From NCBI RefSeq assembly GCF_013364155.1, contig NZ_CP054916.1, forward strand, positions 9,392,001-9,456,000: a DNA stretch of 64,000 nt, given 5' to 3'. Origin of the DNA: Streptomyces sp. NA02950 (lineage in GTDB: Bacteria; Actinomycetota; Actinomycetes; Streptomycetales; Streptomycetaceae). Shown one piece after another: positions 8,357 through 16,755 of this stretch. Below the pieces are notes generated by a model. It saw only the letters and a list, made by a program, of their open reading frames with translations. It was not told where the DNA came from and did no database searches. The first letter of the stretch is position 1; each line of letters opens with the position of its first letter. A program made the translations under genes and the position numbers.

Positions 8357-10395
8357 CGATCCAGCGGCCGGATCCCACGGATCCACGGATGTCGTTCCCG
8401 GCGGATGTGCGGCGGGCGCCACTGATGTGGTCTCAGGAGCTGTACTGGTACGTGTACCACGTACCGCTTCCCGTCGCCCACAGCGCGAAGGTCGAAGTGA
8501 TCGTCCGAATGCCGGGTTCGGGGGTCGCGGAGAGCGTGGTTCTTTCCGCCATTGGGAAGCTGATGCTCCGGCACGAGGCGCTCCGCACTCTCTATCCGAC
8601 AGATCGGTCCGGTGTTCCCTTTCAGCTGGTCCTTGATCGGTTCGAGGTTCCACTTCCGTTCCGACGGGAAGGAAATGAGCCGGAAGACATCGAAGCGGTC
8701 TTCGATGCCCTTGTCACGCCACCCATGGATCAGGCCGTGGACCTTCCACTGCGAATAGGTTTCACGGTGCAGGATCGACGTGTCGCCACGCTCGTCCTGA
8801 TCCTGAACCACATCTCTGCTGATGGGGCGAGCATTCCTCCCATTCGAGCGGACCTGGAGAAATATCTGAGTTCCCCGGATGCAGAGTACCCGACTCCGGC
8901 GAACGGACGGCAGACGAGCATCCAGCCGCTCGCGCTCGCACGGCAACAACGATCGGGAATGCACGATTCTGTGCACGCCAAGGCCTTGCGGCATTGCGAA
9001 GAGATCCTTTTCTCTGCGCCGGGCGCCCAGTTCCCCCGCTTTCGTTCCATGAGGAATACCGATCCGCGCATGGCGGCCGGCGATCCTTATCGGCGAGTAA
9101 GCCTCCATTCGCCCCAACTTTTCTCAGCCCTGAAAACGATATGTGCACGGCCGGATTTCAGCGCGTCATCCCGGATTTCTACGGCGTTCATCATGGCTGT
9201 CTCCGCCCTGTCCGGAAACCCCAGGGCCGTTGTCAGGACGACCTTCTCAAATCGATTTCGGGAGGTCAGGGAATCCGTCGGTTGCTTCTTCCAGGAAGCG
9301 TGGGTAGCTGTGCACCCGCTTCCGCATCTCACCGTCGCGGAACTGATGGCCGACGCCAAACTGCGGATCTTCGCGGGGGCTCGGCACGCGCAGTACTCCT
9401 ACCTGCAATTTCGTGACCTGAAAGCGCGGGTCGAGTCACAGCGTGGCATCTCGATCCGGCTGGGCACAGTCTTCGACTGCGGCGACCGGTTCGAGGAGAA
9501 GCTGCAGAACCCGGACACCCCAGCCTGGCCCGCAGAAGCGCGACCGAGCAGGTCGATGAAAAGGGGCGACTGTGTGATGCCCGAGGAGTACACCGACCTC
9601 GCTCTCAGAAGTTACCCGATGAATGGCGATGTAGTCTTGGACCTCATCGCGCACAAGTCCGTGATCGAGCCGGACCAGATCGACAGGCTGCTGATCGGCA
9701 TGGAACAGTTCCTCATCGCCTGGGCGGACGAGCCGGACCTGGCCGACGCCACCGTCTCGGAGGTCGTCGAACGATTCGGACTGCCGACCGCACATTACGG
9801 TGAGGGCTGGGCCTACGTCGATCACAGTTGGGTGAACACGGCAAAGCTGGCACGAATCCTCTGTTCGGTCGAGGGGGTCGAGGCTGCTCTGGTCAGCGTC
9901 GTGGAACGCTCTGCGCAAGAGCAGGCCCTCATGGCTCGCCTCGTCGGGGCGCCGAGCAGCCAGGCGACGGTCCGGGCACACATCCTGGCCGTGCTGCGCG
10001 AAGAAGCGGACCTCATGTGCCCGCACGAGTTCGTGTGGTGCGACGAGTTGCCGGAGCCCGAGGCTTCGACATCCACCGAGTTCGCCGCGTCTGGCACGGC
10101 GACCTTCAGCTCGGACACCACCTCGGAAACTCGTAGTGGCCCAAACCGTCAGGCCGTCGAGGCGCGCCACCGGGCAATGGTGACGGCTCTGTCGGTCGTT
10201 CTGGGCGACGCCCCGGTCGATCTGGACTCCTCGTACGGCCAGCAGGGCGGTAGCGCCGCTCTGGCACCTGCGGTGGTGAAGCACTTGGCGCAGCTGGGAT
10301 TCGTGGGACCCACCCCGGACGATCTCCTCGGACCGTGGCCCTTGCACGCCGTAGCAGAACTCTGCACCCCGCACCACGACTCGGTCGCTCGATGA
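8353..10395 (+). CDS. NRPS-derived protein: condensation domain, A-domain C-terminal remnant, PCP-like tail (BlmXI-like)
   Basis: A 680-residue protein starting at the ATG that overlaps the upstream stop. Residues 1 to about 450 are a condensation-type fold; the catalytic motif reads NHISADG, so the first His of HHxxxDG is Asn while the general-base His and the Asp-Gly are kept. Residues about 470-570 resemble the C-terminal subdomain of an adenylation domain (TAKLARILCSVEGVEAALVS), with no large N-terminal A subdomain. The last ~75 residues resemble a carrier domain with GGS in place of GGDS. The bleomycin cluster has a stand-alone C protein of similar size (BlmXI). The 8.5-9.3 kb part is less GC-rich than its neighbours. 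Its step in assembly is unknown. Confidence 0.78.
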   Translation: MTIQRPDPTDPRMSFPADVRRAPLMWSQELYWYVYHVPLPVAHSAKVEVIVRMPGSGVAESVVLSAIGKLMLRHEALRTLYPTDRSGVPFQLVLDRFEVPLPFRREGNEPEDIEAVFDALVTPPMDQAVDLPLRIGFTVQDRRVATLVLILNHISADGASIPPIRADLEKYLSSPDAEYPTPANGRQTSIQPLALARQQRSGMHDSVHAKALRHCEEILFSAPGAQFPRFRSMRNTDPRMAAGDPYRRVSLHSPQLFSALKTICARPDFSASSRISTAFIMAVSALSGNPRAVVRTTFSNRFREVRESVGCFFQEAWVAVHPLPHLTVAELMADAKLRIFAGARHAQYSYLQFRDLKARVESQRGISIRLGTVFDCGDRFEEKLQNPDTPAWPAEARPSRSMKRGDCVMPEEYTDLALRSYPMNGDVVLDLIAHKSVIEPDQIDRLLIGMEQFLIAWADEPDLADATVSEVVERFGLPTAHYGEGWAYVDHSWVNTAKLARILCSVEGVEAALVSVVERSAQEQALMARLVGAPSSQATVRAHILAVLREEADLMCPHEFVWCDELPEPEASTSTEFAASGTATFSSDTTSETRSGPNRQAVEARHRAMVTALSVVLGDAPVDLDSSYGQQGGSAALAPAVVKHLAQLGFVGPTPDDLLGPWPLHAVAELCTPHHDSVAR

Positions 10396-10468
10396 GCACC
10401 ACCGACGCGTGTCGGCGTCGGCGGCACCGGGCCTGCGTCGCCGCCATCGCGCCGAAGAACGGGGAGCA

Positions 10469-11347
10469 ATGAATCTCAAGACCGCTCGGCTGGAACTGCT
10501 GCCACTCGACCCGGGCCAGCATGCCGAAGCGCTGCACACGGTGTACGGAAACGCGGCGGTGATGCGATGGTGGACCTCCATCCCGACCGGCTCGGTGGCG
10601 CAGACACGCCAGCTGCTCGCTGAGGAGCAGGCGAGACCCGATGCGACGTTGTGGGCGTTGCGCCGAGCCGATGACAAGCTGGTGATCGGCATGGCCGGTT
10701 TGCTTGGTGGCGTGGCCATCCCGGGTCTGACCTGGATCCTGGCCGAACAGGCGTGGGGACAGGGGTTCGCCACCGAGGCGGCCACCGCGGTCATCGACTA
10801 CGCCTTCCGGCACGTCGGGCACGACCGGGTGGAAGCCTGGGTCGAGTCGACCAACACCCGCTCGATGGCGGTGTGTCGGAAGACCGGCCTGACCGAACGC
10901 GGCCGGCTGTCCCAGCGGTACGAGCACCGGGAGCAGCCGCACGAGACGATCGTGTTCGGTCGTGCGAAGAAGTCGGACCCGATCTCGGTGCTCCACCTCG
11001 ATCCGGTGCTCCAGGTCGCCGATGTGTCGGCCACGGTGGAGCTGTTGCGTACCGCCTTGGCGGCCCGGGTGTCTTTCACCGTGGGCGAGCCCGCCGACAT
11101 GGCCGGGCTCGTCTTCGGCCCGTGGAGCACCGGGCCCGGGGTACGCCTGGTCCGGCGTCCGGCCCAGGAGTGTGCTCCGCTGGAGTTCGGCCTCGACGTC
11201 AGCGCCGGCTTCGCCGACCTCTACCAGGCGGTAGCGGCCTCGGGCGTCACCGGCATCGAGCCGCCCGCCGACAAACCGTGGGGGAATCGCGAGTTCGCGT
11301 TCCGGCTACCGGAGGGGCATCGCATCGTGGTGAGCGCCCCGGGCTGA
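10469..11347 (+). CDS. blmB: Bleomycin N-acetyltransferase homologue (BlmB/BAT type), self-resistance
   Basis: A 292-residue, two-domain protein with GGGAG five bases before the ATG. Residues 1-170 are a GNAT acetyltransferase (TARLELLPLDP, VMRWW, GMAGLLGG, PGLTWIL, then WGQGFATEAA for acetyl-CoA binding and GLTERGRL). Residues about 180-292 form a second domain of glyoxalase/VOC-like pattern ending ADKPWGNREFAFRLPEGH. The order, the length and the signature stretches match bleomycin N-acetyltransferase from bleomycin-group producers, which acetylates the beta-aminoalanine amine of metal-free bleomycin and inactivates it. It is the last gene of the operon, a usual place for resistance. This gene is the main reason for assigning the left cluster to the bleomycin family. 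Confidence 0.88.
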   Translation: MNLKTARLELLPLDPGQHAEALHTVYGNAAVMRWWTSIPTGSVAQTRQLLAEEQARPDATLWALRRADDKLVIGMAGLLGGVAIPGLTWILAEQAWGQGFATEAATAVIDYAFRHVGHDRVEAWVESTNTRSMAVCRKTGLTERGRLSQRYEHREQPHETIVFGRAKKSDPISVLHLDPVLQVADVSATVELLRTALAARVSFTVGEPADMAGLVFGPWSTGPGVRLVRRPAQECAPLEFGLDVSAGFADLYQAVAASGVTGIEPPADKPWGNREFAFRLPEGHRIVVSAPG

Positions 11348-11371
11348 CATCCGCGTCGCGCTCGGGGCTGC

Positions 11372-12307
11372 TCAGGCGGTGGGCAGGCGGATCTTGGTGA
11401 GGATCGCTCGGTGGTCGCTGCCTGCGACGTCGATGAGCTCGTAGCGGGTGACGGCTGTGGCGGCTGGTACGAAGACGTGGTCGATGTGGATGCCGGCCCA
11501 GCGGGGCAGGCTGGCGGGGAACGTGGCCACCAGGCCCTGGCCCGACCCGTCGGCGGCGCTGCGGCAGGGGCCGACGAGTTCCTGCAAGCGGGCGTGGTCA
11601 GCGGTGGCGTTGAGGTCGCCCGCGATGATCGGGGTGACCGGCTCGTGCGCCCAACGGGCCAAATAGCCGATGTCCGAGCGCCACGTGCGCACTCGGGTGA
11701 CGATGTTCGGGGCGTCGGTGTGCGCGGCGATGAAGCTGCGCCGGCCGAGGATGCCACCAGTGGCGCGCAGGTGGCGGTAGCGCAGCTCCGGGCCGGACGT
11801 CACGTCGATGTCGCCGGCCCGGGGCCCGGCGAGCAGGACGACGCCGACGCCGTCGACTTCACCGGGCAGGATCGACACCCAGGCGCGGTAGCCGATTCCG
11901 TCGATCAGCGGCATGAGCTTGTCGTGGAAGTCCCAGCCGGCCTCCGAGAGCGCGACGAAGTCGGGACGTGCGCGTTCGATCAGTGTGGCGAGGGCACTGG
12001 TGTCAGCCCGGCCGTGCAAAACATTCGACGCGAGGATCGTGAGATCGTCGGCGCTCCCGACGGCCATCGGGCGGCGGCGCGCGCGGCGGAGCAGGCCCGG
12101 CACGGCTGCGCCCGCGATGAGACCGAGCAGCGCTGCGGTGGACCGTGCACGCCTGACCGGTGCCAGCGCCACGGCGGCCGCCGCGGTGGCGACGGTGAGG
12201 TACGGGCGGGTCGCGGCGATCATCGTCATCGGGTAGCGGTGATCGACACGGAGACGATCGCCGTGCAGGGCGGCGGTCAGTGCGACCACAAACGCTCGGG
12301 ATGTCAT
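11372..12307 (-). CDS. Endonuclease/exonuclease/phosphatase-family protein
   Basis: A 311-residue protein, convergent with the acetyltransferase gene (24 bp between stops). The N-terminus has about two hydrophobic segments (residues 30-75), suggesting membrane anchoring with the enzyme outside, as in many Streptomyces members. Family motifs follow in order: ILASNVLHG (Asn), ALSEAG (Glu metal ligand), AGDLNAT (GDxN) and GSDHRAIL (SDH), so the metal-dependent phosphodiesterase/phosphatase site is complete. The start at 12307 is tentative; an ATG at 12229 is an alternative. It is probably a general accessory gene rather than part of either cluster. Confidence 0.85.
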   Translation of the reverse strand: MTSRAFVVALTAALHGDRLRVDHRYPMTMIAATRPYLTVATAAAAVALAPVRRARSTAALLGLIAGAAVPGLLRRARRRPMAVGSADDLTILASNVLHGRADTSALATLIERARPDFVALSEAGWDFHDKLMPLIDGIGYRAWVSILPGEVDGVGVVLLAGPRAGDIDVTSGPELRYRHLRATGGILGRRSFIAAHTDAPNIVTRVRTWRSDIGYLARWAHEPVTPIIAGDLNATADHARLQELVGPCRSAADGSGQGLVATFPASLPRWAGIHIDHVFVPAATAVTRYELIDVAGSDHRAILTKIRLPTA

Positions 12308-12458
12308 ACCCCCGCCAACGACGATGGCACAGCACGGGTTCCCGTGTTCGCCCTATGAACAAGTGCGCGCCCCTGCTGGTTACGGTCAGGTCGCGGAAGG
12401 TCGCCGCGGATGGTGAGGCTCAACAGCACGTCCGCCTGGCCGCCGTTGGTGTCCCGTT

Positions 12459-12597
12459 GTGCGGGCACGCCGTACCACCATTCCCGAGCCGTCGGCGACA
12501 CCGATGCCGGACCTGCTCCAGCGAGACTTTGCCGTCCAGGAGCCGAACACCAAGTACGTGGGAGACATCACCTGTCTCCCGATCGGCAACGGCCAGG
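12459..12597 (+). pseudogene. IS3-family transposase (OrfB) remnant
   Basis: About 46 codons in one frame match the region just before and at the start of the IS3-family integrase core: RTTIPEPSATPMPDLL followed by RDFAVQEPNTKYVGDIT, where the final Asp is the first catalytic residue of the DDE triad. The frame then diverges and no second or third catalytic residue follows. No inverted repeats were found around it. It is an old insertion scar in the otherwise gene-free stretch 12308-12750, in which I see nothing else. Confidence 0.75.
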
Positions 12598-12750
12598 CTT
12601 TCCGGAACCGCCGGCCGAGACTCAAGGTGTGCGGTGGTCATCAGGCATACCTTTTTCGACCGGGTTGCGGCTGGAGCGCCGTGAGTGGAGGTGGAACCGT
12701 GGCGTGGCACCCGCACCCGAGGCCCTCGCCAAACGACGGACCCGTGGCGC

Positions 12751-13695
12751 TCACCCAATGACGTTGCCGACGTCTGTGGTCGTCGTGTCGCCGGTGGTGC
12801 GGGGCCGGCGCCAGAAGCTGTTGTAGGGCGTCACCTTCATCATCAGCAACCACCCGTCGGCGTGCAGGTGTTCGATGACGCGGGTGTCAACGAAGTCCTC
12901 TACCAGCAGCACCGTCTCAGCGGCCCGCGCCACCGAGACACGGGCCCCCTGCAGCACAGCGCACTCGAGACCCTCGACGTCGATCTTGAGTACGAGCAGG
13001 TCCAGCTCCGCCACGTCGGCCAGCTCGGCGTCGAGGGTGGAGACCGGCACGTGCTCCTCAACGACGTGGCCGTTCCGGACGACGATGGCCGATGAGTCCA
13101 ACCCGCTGGAGCCGGGCTCGTCTACGTCGAAACTCAGCGTCGCGGTGGTCACCGAGCCGTCCCCGAGCGCGCGCTGTCGCACGTCGACCGCGTCGTCGAG
13201 CCCGTTGGCCGTGATGTTGCGACGCAGGAGCGCCGCCGATGAGGACGACGGCTCGAACGCGAGGATCCGTACCGGGTGGGCGCGCACATGGTTGCCGACG
13301 GTCACCGAGTAGGTGCCGAGGTCGGCGCCGACGTCGACGAACACCACGTCGCGGCGCATGCGGACGGCGCGGTCGAACTCGGCCAGCAGCGCATCGACGT
13401 CGGGCCGTTCGAACGCGGGCGACGCACACGCGGCGTCCATGGTACCCGGGCGCAGGTGGAAGGTACCGAAGACCGAGTCGATCCGCGTGATGTCGAGGAA
13501 CGCCATCCGCAACGGCCGACGGCCCAGCAGCCGACAGATCGAGTACGCAGCCTCGTAGACCAACATGCGCAGGCGTGGCGAACGGACGTCGCGGGGCAGC
13601 AGCACGGTTTTGTGCATCACATAGCCGGCAACGAAGGTCAGGCGCCGCCGCCACGAGAGCGTGACCGGCACGGCAGGGGTGTTCGAGACGACCAT
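12751..13695 (-). CDS. FkbM-family SAM-dependent methyltransferase
   Basis: The start at 13695 (ATG preceded by GAGAGGA nine bases upstream) gives 314 residues; the open frame runs further 5' but without a better ribosome site. The FkbM core is clear: VFVDVGADLGTYSV (SAM loop), ILAFEPSSSSAALLRRNI, and LDLLVLKIDVEGLECAVLQGA. About 110 N-terminal residues precede the core. FkbM enzymes O-methylate hydroxyls of sugars or polyketides. It is transcribed in the same direction as the rml genes but separated from rmlB by about 630 bp. It could tailor a deoxysugar or be independent. Confidence 0.85.
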   Translation of the reverse strand: MVVSNTPAVPVTLSWRRRLTFVAGYVMHKTVLLPRDVRSPRLRMLVYEAAYSICRLLGRRPLRMAFLDITRIDSVFGTFHLRPGTMDAACASPAFERPDVDALLAEFDRAVRMRRDVVFVDVGADLGTYSVTVGNHVRAHPVRILAFEPSSSSAALLRRNITANGLDDAVDVRQRALGDGSVTTATLSFDVDEPGSSGLDSSAIVVRNGHVVEEHVPVSTLDAELADVAELDLLVLKIDVEGLECAVLQGARVSVARAAETVLLVEDFVDTRVIEHLHADGWLLMMKVTPYNSFWRRPRTTGDTTTTDVGNVIG

Positions 13696-14327
13696 CTGTG
13701 CAATTCCTCTCCGTCGGCGGCCTGCCGACGCGTAGGAGGACCATCGTCTCGCGGCGCTGTCGCGCGCGGCTTCGACGGTCACGATCGGCGGACCGGCGCC
13801 GAGGGGTGAACGCTCGCACCGATCAGCCACGAGTACAACCCCGATGACCATCCACGACGGTGCTCCCTCGGAGCCGTCCGGCCCGAGCCGCCCGATCTGC
13901 TCGATTGCTTTCCTGGGCAGCGTCGCGAAGCCGGAACCCCGGGAGCGTGGAGCCGACTTCACCGGGGGTCAACAGGTCGACGGGCAGCTGCGCATACTGG
14001 TGGTCCAGGCGAAGTGGGCCCCACGGTACCGAGCGTGCGCGGGCCCGGCTGGGCGTCTTCGCCGCCCTCAACGCCCGTCAGGCGATCCTCGAGACGCGGA
14101 CCGTGGACGGGTGGAAGCCGGCGGTCAGCTGGGTGGACCTGCTGGACGAGCACCTCGTCGACGACGCCGGCGCCCTCGGCCTGAAGCAGCTGAAGCGGGA
14201 GCCGCGCGGAGCCCTCGGCCCTGTGGGAGCCGGACAGCCGCACATCGTGTGCGGCTGGCGCTGGCGGACCACACGTCCGCTACATCCCCGAGCATTCCGC
14301 CCGCTCCGACCACCATCCACGGACGGA
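13696..14327. other. 632-bp gene-free stretch with a possible unrecognised coding relic
   Basis: No gene can be supported here. On the + strand around 14040-14230 one frame reads like protein (LGVFAALNARQAILETRTVD, then WVDLLDEHLVDDAGALGLKQ), with an Ala/Leu/Asp-rich composition unlike random high-GC translation. It has no start, no ribosome site and no family I recognise, so it may be a gene relic. The promoter of the FkbM gene should lie at the left edge. Confidence 0.35.
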
Positions 14328-15314
14328 TCACAGAGCAAGCCTTTCTTTCAGCGGTTCCCACCAGGCACGGTTGCTGCGATACCAAGCGACGGTCTCTGCG
14401 AGCCCGGTTTCGAAATCTTTTCGGGGGCAGTAACCCAATGTGTTGCGGATCTTGTGGTCGCAAACCGAATAGCGACGATCATGGCCTTTGCGATCGACGA
14501 CGTGCTTCACCATGTCCCAACCCATTCCACACATCGCGAGCAGGAGCCCAGTCAACTCTCTGTTGGTCAGCTCGGTGCCACCGCCGACGTTGTAGATCTC
14601 TCCAGGACGACCCTTGGTGCGCACCAGGTCGATCCCCTTCACGTGGTCGTCGATGTGCAGCCAGTCTCGCGTGTGGAGCCCATCCCCGTAAAGCGGTACT
14701 TTCCTGCCGTCGAGCAGGTTGGTGATGAACAGCGGAATGACCTTTTCGGGAAATTGATATTGCCCGTAGTTGTTCGAACATCGTGTAATACGTACGTCCA
14801 GGCCGTGGGTGCCGTAGTAGGACAGTGCGATCAGATCGCTCGAAGCCTTCGATGCCGAATAGGGGGAGCTCGGGCGCAGTGGGTGGTCCTCCGGCCAGGA
14901 CCCCTCGGGGATGGAACCGTATACCTCGTCCGTGGAGATATGAATGAAGGTGGACAGGCCGCTTCGCACGGCGGCGTCCAGTAGCACTTGCGTCCCCACA
15001 ACGTTGCTCCGCACGAACTCGGACGCTCCCAAGATCGCGCGGTCCACGTGTGACTCAGCGGCAAAATGCACTACTTGGTCGGACTCGTCGACCAACTGCT
15101 CGACGAGGGAGACGTCGCAGATGTCCCCCCGCACAAAATCGAAGCAAGGGTGTTCGCGCACCGGATCAAGATTTGCCGGGTTGCCCGCGTAGGTCAGCTT
15201 GTCGATCACGATGACTGCCACGTCGCCAGGACCGTGTGGCCCGAGGAGGGTGCGGACGTAGTGGGAGCCGATGAAGCCAGCCCCGCCGGTCACGAGGATC
15301 TTGGTGGTAGTCAC
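14328..15314 (-). CDS. rmlB: dTDP-glucose 4,6-dehydratase
   Basis: The GTG at 15314 is chosen because a strong GGAGG sits seven bases upstream; it gives 328 residues, standard for RmlB. Features: NAD-binding TGGAGFIGSHY at the N-terminus, catalytic STDEVYG and the YSASKASSD (YxxxK) motif, then NNYGQYQFPEKVIP and the C-terminal YRSNRAWWEPL. It converts dTDP-glucose to dTDP-4-keto-6-deoxyglucose. It is the last gene of an rmlC-rmlA-rmlB order, but an IS605-type element now separates it from rmlA and ends about 10 bp before its ribosome site, so it may rely on a promoter in the element or be silent. Base composition is slightly less GC-rich than the megasynthase genes. Confidence 0.93.
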   Translation of the reverse strand: MTTTKILVTGGAGFIGSHYVRTLLGPHGPGDVAVIVIDKLTYAGNPANLDPVREHPCFDFVRGDICDVSLVEQLVDESDQVVHFAAESHVDRAILGASEFVRSNVVGTQVLLDAAVRSGLSTFIHISTDEVYGSIPEGSWPEDHPLRPSSPYSASKASSDLIALSYYGTHGLDVRITRCSNNYGQYQFPEKVIPLFITNLLDGRKVPLYGDGLHTRDWLHIDDHVKGIDLVRTKGRPGEIYNVGGGTELTNRELTGLLLAMCGMGWDMVKHVVDRKGHDRRYSVCDHKIRNTLGYCPRKDFETGLAETVAWYRSNRAWWEPLKERLAL

Positions 15315-15332
15315 CGGGAGCCTCCGAGGATG

Positions 15333-15352
15333 CACCGGCCTTCAGGCCGGTG
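15333..15352 (+). repeat. Left-end hairpin of the TnpB element
   Basis: A perfect 8-bp stem (CACCGGCC / GGCCGGTG) with a TTCA tetraloop. It is the imperfect-palindrome type bound by TnpA in IS605-family ends. It lies about 10 bp upstream of the rmlB ribosome site. Confidence 0.7.
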
Positions 15353-15493
15353 AGGAATCGGACTCCTGCGGAGCAGGGCGGGAAAAGCGGAATCGCCGTC
15401 AGGGCGATTCGGCGTCTGCCGTTCCCGCAGGTAAGGGACACCACAAAGATCAATAGGGCGCAACTGTCATACCTCCCCGCTAGGTTGGTGTTC

Positions 15494-16672
15494 ATGACTT
15501 CCGTAGCGAAGACGAGCGAGGATGCCGGGTGCGCCCGATACACCTTTCGTCTTCGCCTGTCCCGCACGGCCCGGCGAGCGCTGGAAGCGGAGTGGGACCG
15601 GTGCCGTTGGCTCTGGAATGAGTGTGTCGCGAAGTCCAAGGCCTTCCATCTGCATAACCGGGCGCATCCGGATGCCAAGGTGACGTGTGGTCCGGCTGAT
15701 CTGGACCGGATGCTGACTGAGGCACGGCGGGCGACGCCCTGGCTGCGTGAGGGTGCTTCGGTGCCGCAGCAGCAGCTGATACGAGACTTCGGGAAGTCGC
15801 GGGCGAAAGCGCTCAAGGACATCAAGGCCCGGTTGCCGATGCGGCAGCGGGCCGGGATGCCGCGCTGGAAGAAGAAGCGCGAGGCCGCCCCGAGCATGAA
15901 CTACACGAAGCGTGGTTTCCGCCTCAAGGACGGCCGCCTGCACCTCGCCGGCGGAATCGTCCTGACCGTGGTGTGGTCGCGGGACCTGCCCAAGCCGCCG
16001 TCCAGCGTGCGCGTGTTCCGCGACAGCATCGGACATTGGTACGCGTCGTTCGTGACGGCCGCTGTGACCGATCAGCTGCCCCAAAGCGGTCGCGTGATCG
16101 GTATCGACTGGGGCGTCAAGGAGACCGCGACCACCACATCCGACGCCCATGATCTTTCCCACCGGCAGCACGGCAGGACAGCCGCGCGGCGCCTGGCGAA
16201 GTACCAGCGGATGATGGCCAGGCGGAAGCCGAAGCGGGGGCAGGCAGCATCGAAAGGCTACCGAACCGCGAGCCGCCAGGCGGCGAAGGTGCACAAGAAG
16301 GTGGCCCGGCAGCGACAGGACACCGGCCGCAAGTGGGCCAAGTCCGTGGTCCGCGACCATGACGCCCTGGCGGTGGAGGACTTCCGCCCGAAGTTCCTGG
16401 CGAAGTCGACCATGGCCCGCAAGGCGGCCGATGCCGCGATCAGCGCCACCAAGGCGGCCCTGGTCGAGATGAGCCGCAAGCACGGCCGGATCGTGCACCT
16501 GGTGCACTCGGCGCACACCACCATGGATTGCGCAGACTGCGGAGCGAGAACCAAGCACGCGCTGCCTCTCTCGGAGCGAACGTATACGTGCACCGCGTGC
16601 GGAGTCTCCCGACCACGGGACAAGAACTCCGCCCGCGTCATGCTCGTCCGGGCTGGTCTTCAACCCGGCTAG
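15494..16672 (+). CDS. tnpB: TnpB (OrfB) RNA-guided nuclease-type protein
   Basis: A 392-residue protein from the ATG at 15494, of normal TnpB length. It has the N-terminal helix-turn-helix region (YTFRLRLSRTARRALEAEWD), RuvC-like catalytic residues in GIDWGVKE (Asp), LAVEDFRPKF (Glu) and RDKNSARVML (Asp), and a CxxC...CxxC zinc finger (CADCG...CTACG) between the last two. All catalytic positions look intact, so it is probably active or recently active. TnpB proteins cut DNA guided by an omega-RNA made from the element's right end and promote element retention. It runs opposite to the rml genes it interrupts. Confidence 0.93.
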   Translation: MTSVAKTSEDAGCARYTFRLRLSRTARRALEAEWDRCRWLWNECVAKSKAFHLHNRAHPDAKVTCGPADLDRMLTEARRATPWLREGASVPQQQLIRDFGKSRAKALKDIKARLPMRQRAGMPRWKKKREAAPSMNYTKRGFRLKDGRLHLAGGIVLTVVWSRDLPKPPSSVRVFRDSIGHWYASFVTAAVTDQLPQSGRVIGIDWGVKETATTTSDAHDLSHRQHGRTAARRLAKYQRMMARRKPKRGQAASKGYRTASRQAAKVHKKVARQRQDTGRKWAKSVVRDHDALAVEDFRPKFLAKSTMARKAADAAISATKAALVEMSRKHGRIVHLVHSAHTTMDCADCGARTKHALPLSERTYTCTACGVSRPRDKNSARVMLVRAGLQPG

Positions 16673-16729
16673 TGCTGATCGTGTAAGACCTGCGTGCCCG
16701 CCGGGCCGCAGGCGACGTGAGCTAGGAAT

Positions 16730-16750
16730 CCCCCTCGTTTTACGAGGGGG
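16730..16750 (+). repeat. Right-end hairpin of the TnpB element
   Basis: A perfect 8-bp stem (CCCCCTCG / CGAGGGGG) with a TTTTA loop, just after AGGAATC. It is likely the terminal structure of the element and the 3' end of the omega-RNA scaffold. The sequence immediately right of the end (rmlA 3' region) would be the current guide. Confidence 0.7.
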
Positions 16751-16755
16751 AGGAG

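Larger units (their letters stand above)
15333..16755 (+). mobile_element. IS200/IS605-type element carrying only tnpB (IS1341-like)
   Basis: The boundaries are inferred from hairpins: the left hairpin lies at 15333-15352 and the right hairpin at 16730-16750. The heptamer AGGAATC follows the left hairpin and precedes the right one, a mirrored subterminal arrangement. No TnpA (Y1 transposase) is present, so this is a TnpB-only element that would depend on a TnpA in trans. There are no terminal inverted repeats or target duplication, as expected of this family. The right end (GGAGTCA) merges into the stop codon of rmlA. The tail of tnpB to the right hairpin (about 16500-16755) is where an omega-RNA scaffold is expected. 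Confidence 0.75.

Noticed and set aside
11000..11347. VOC-like C-terminal half as a separate bleomycin-binding resistance gene
   Set aside because: It is continuous in frame with the GNAT domain and matches the two-domain architecture of bleomycin N-acetyltransferase.
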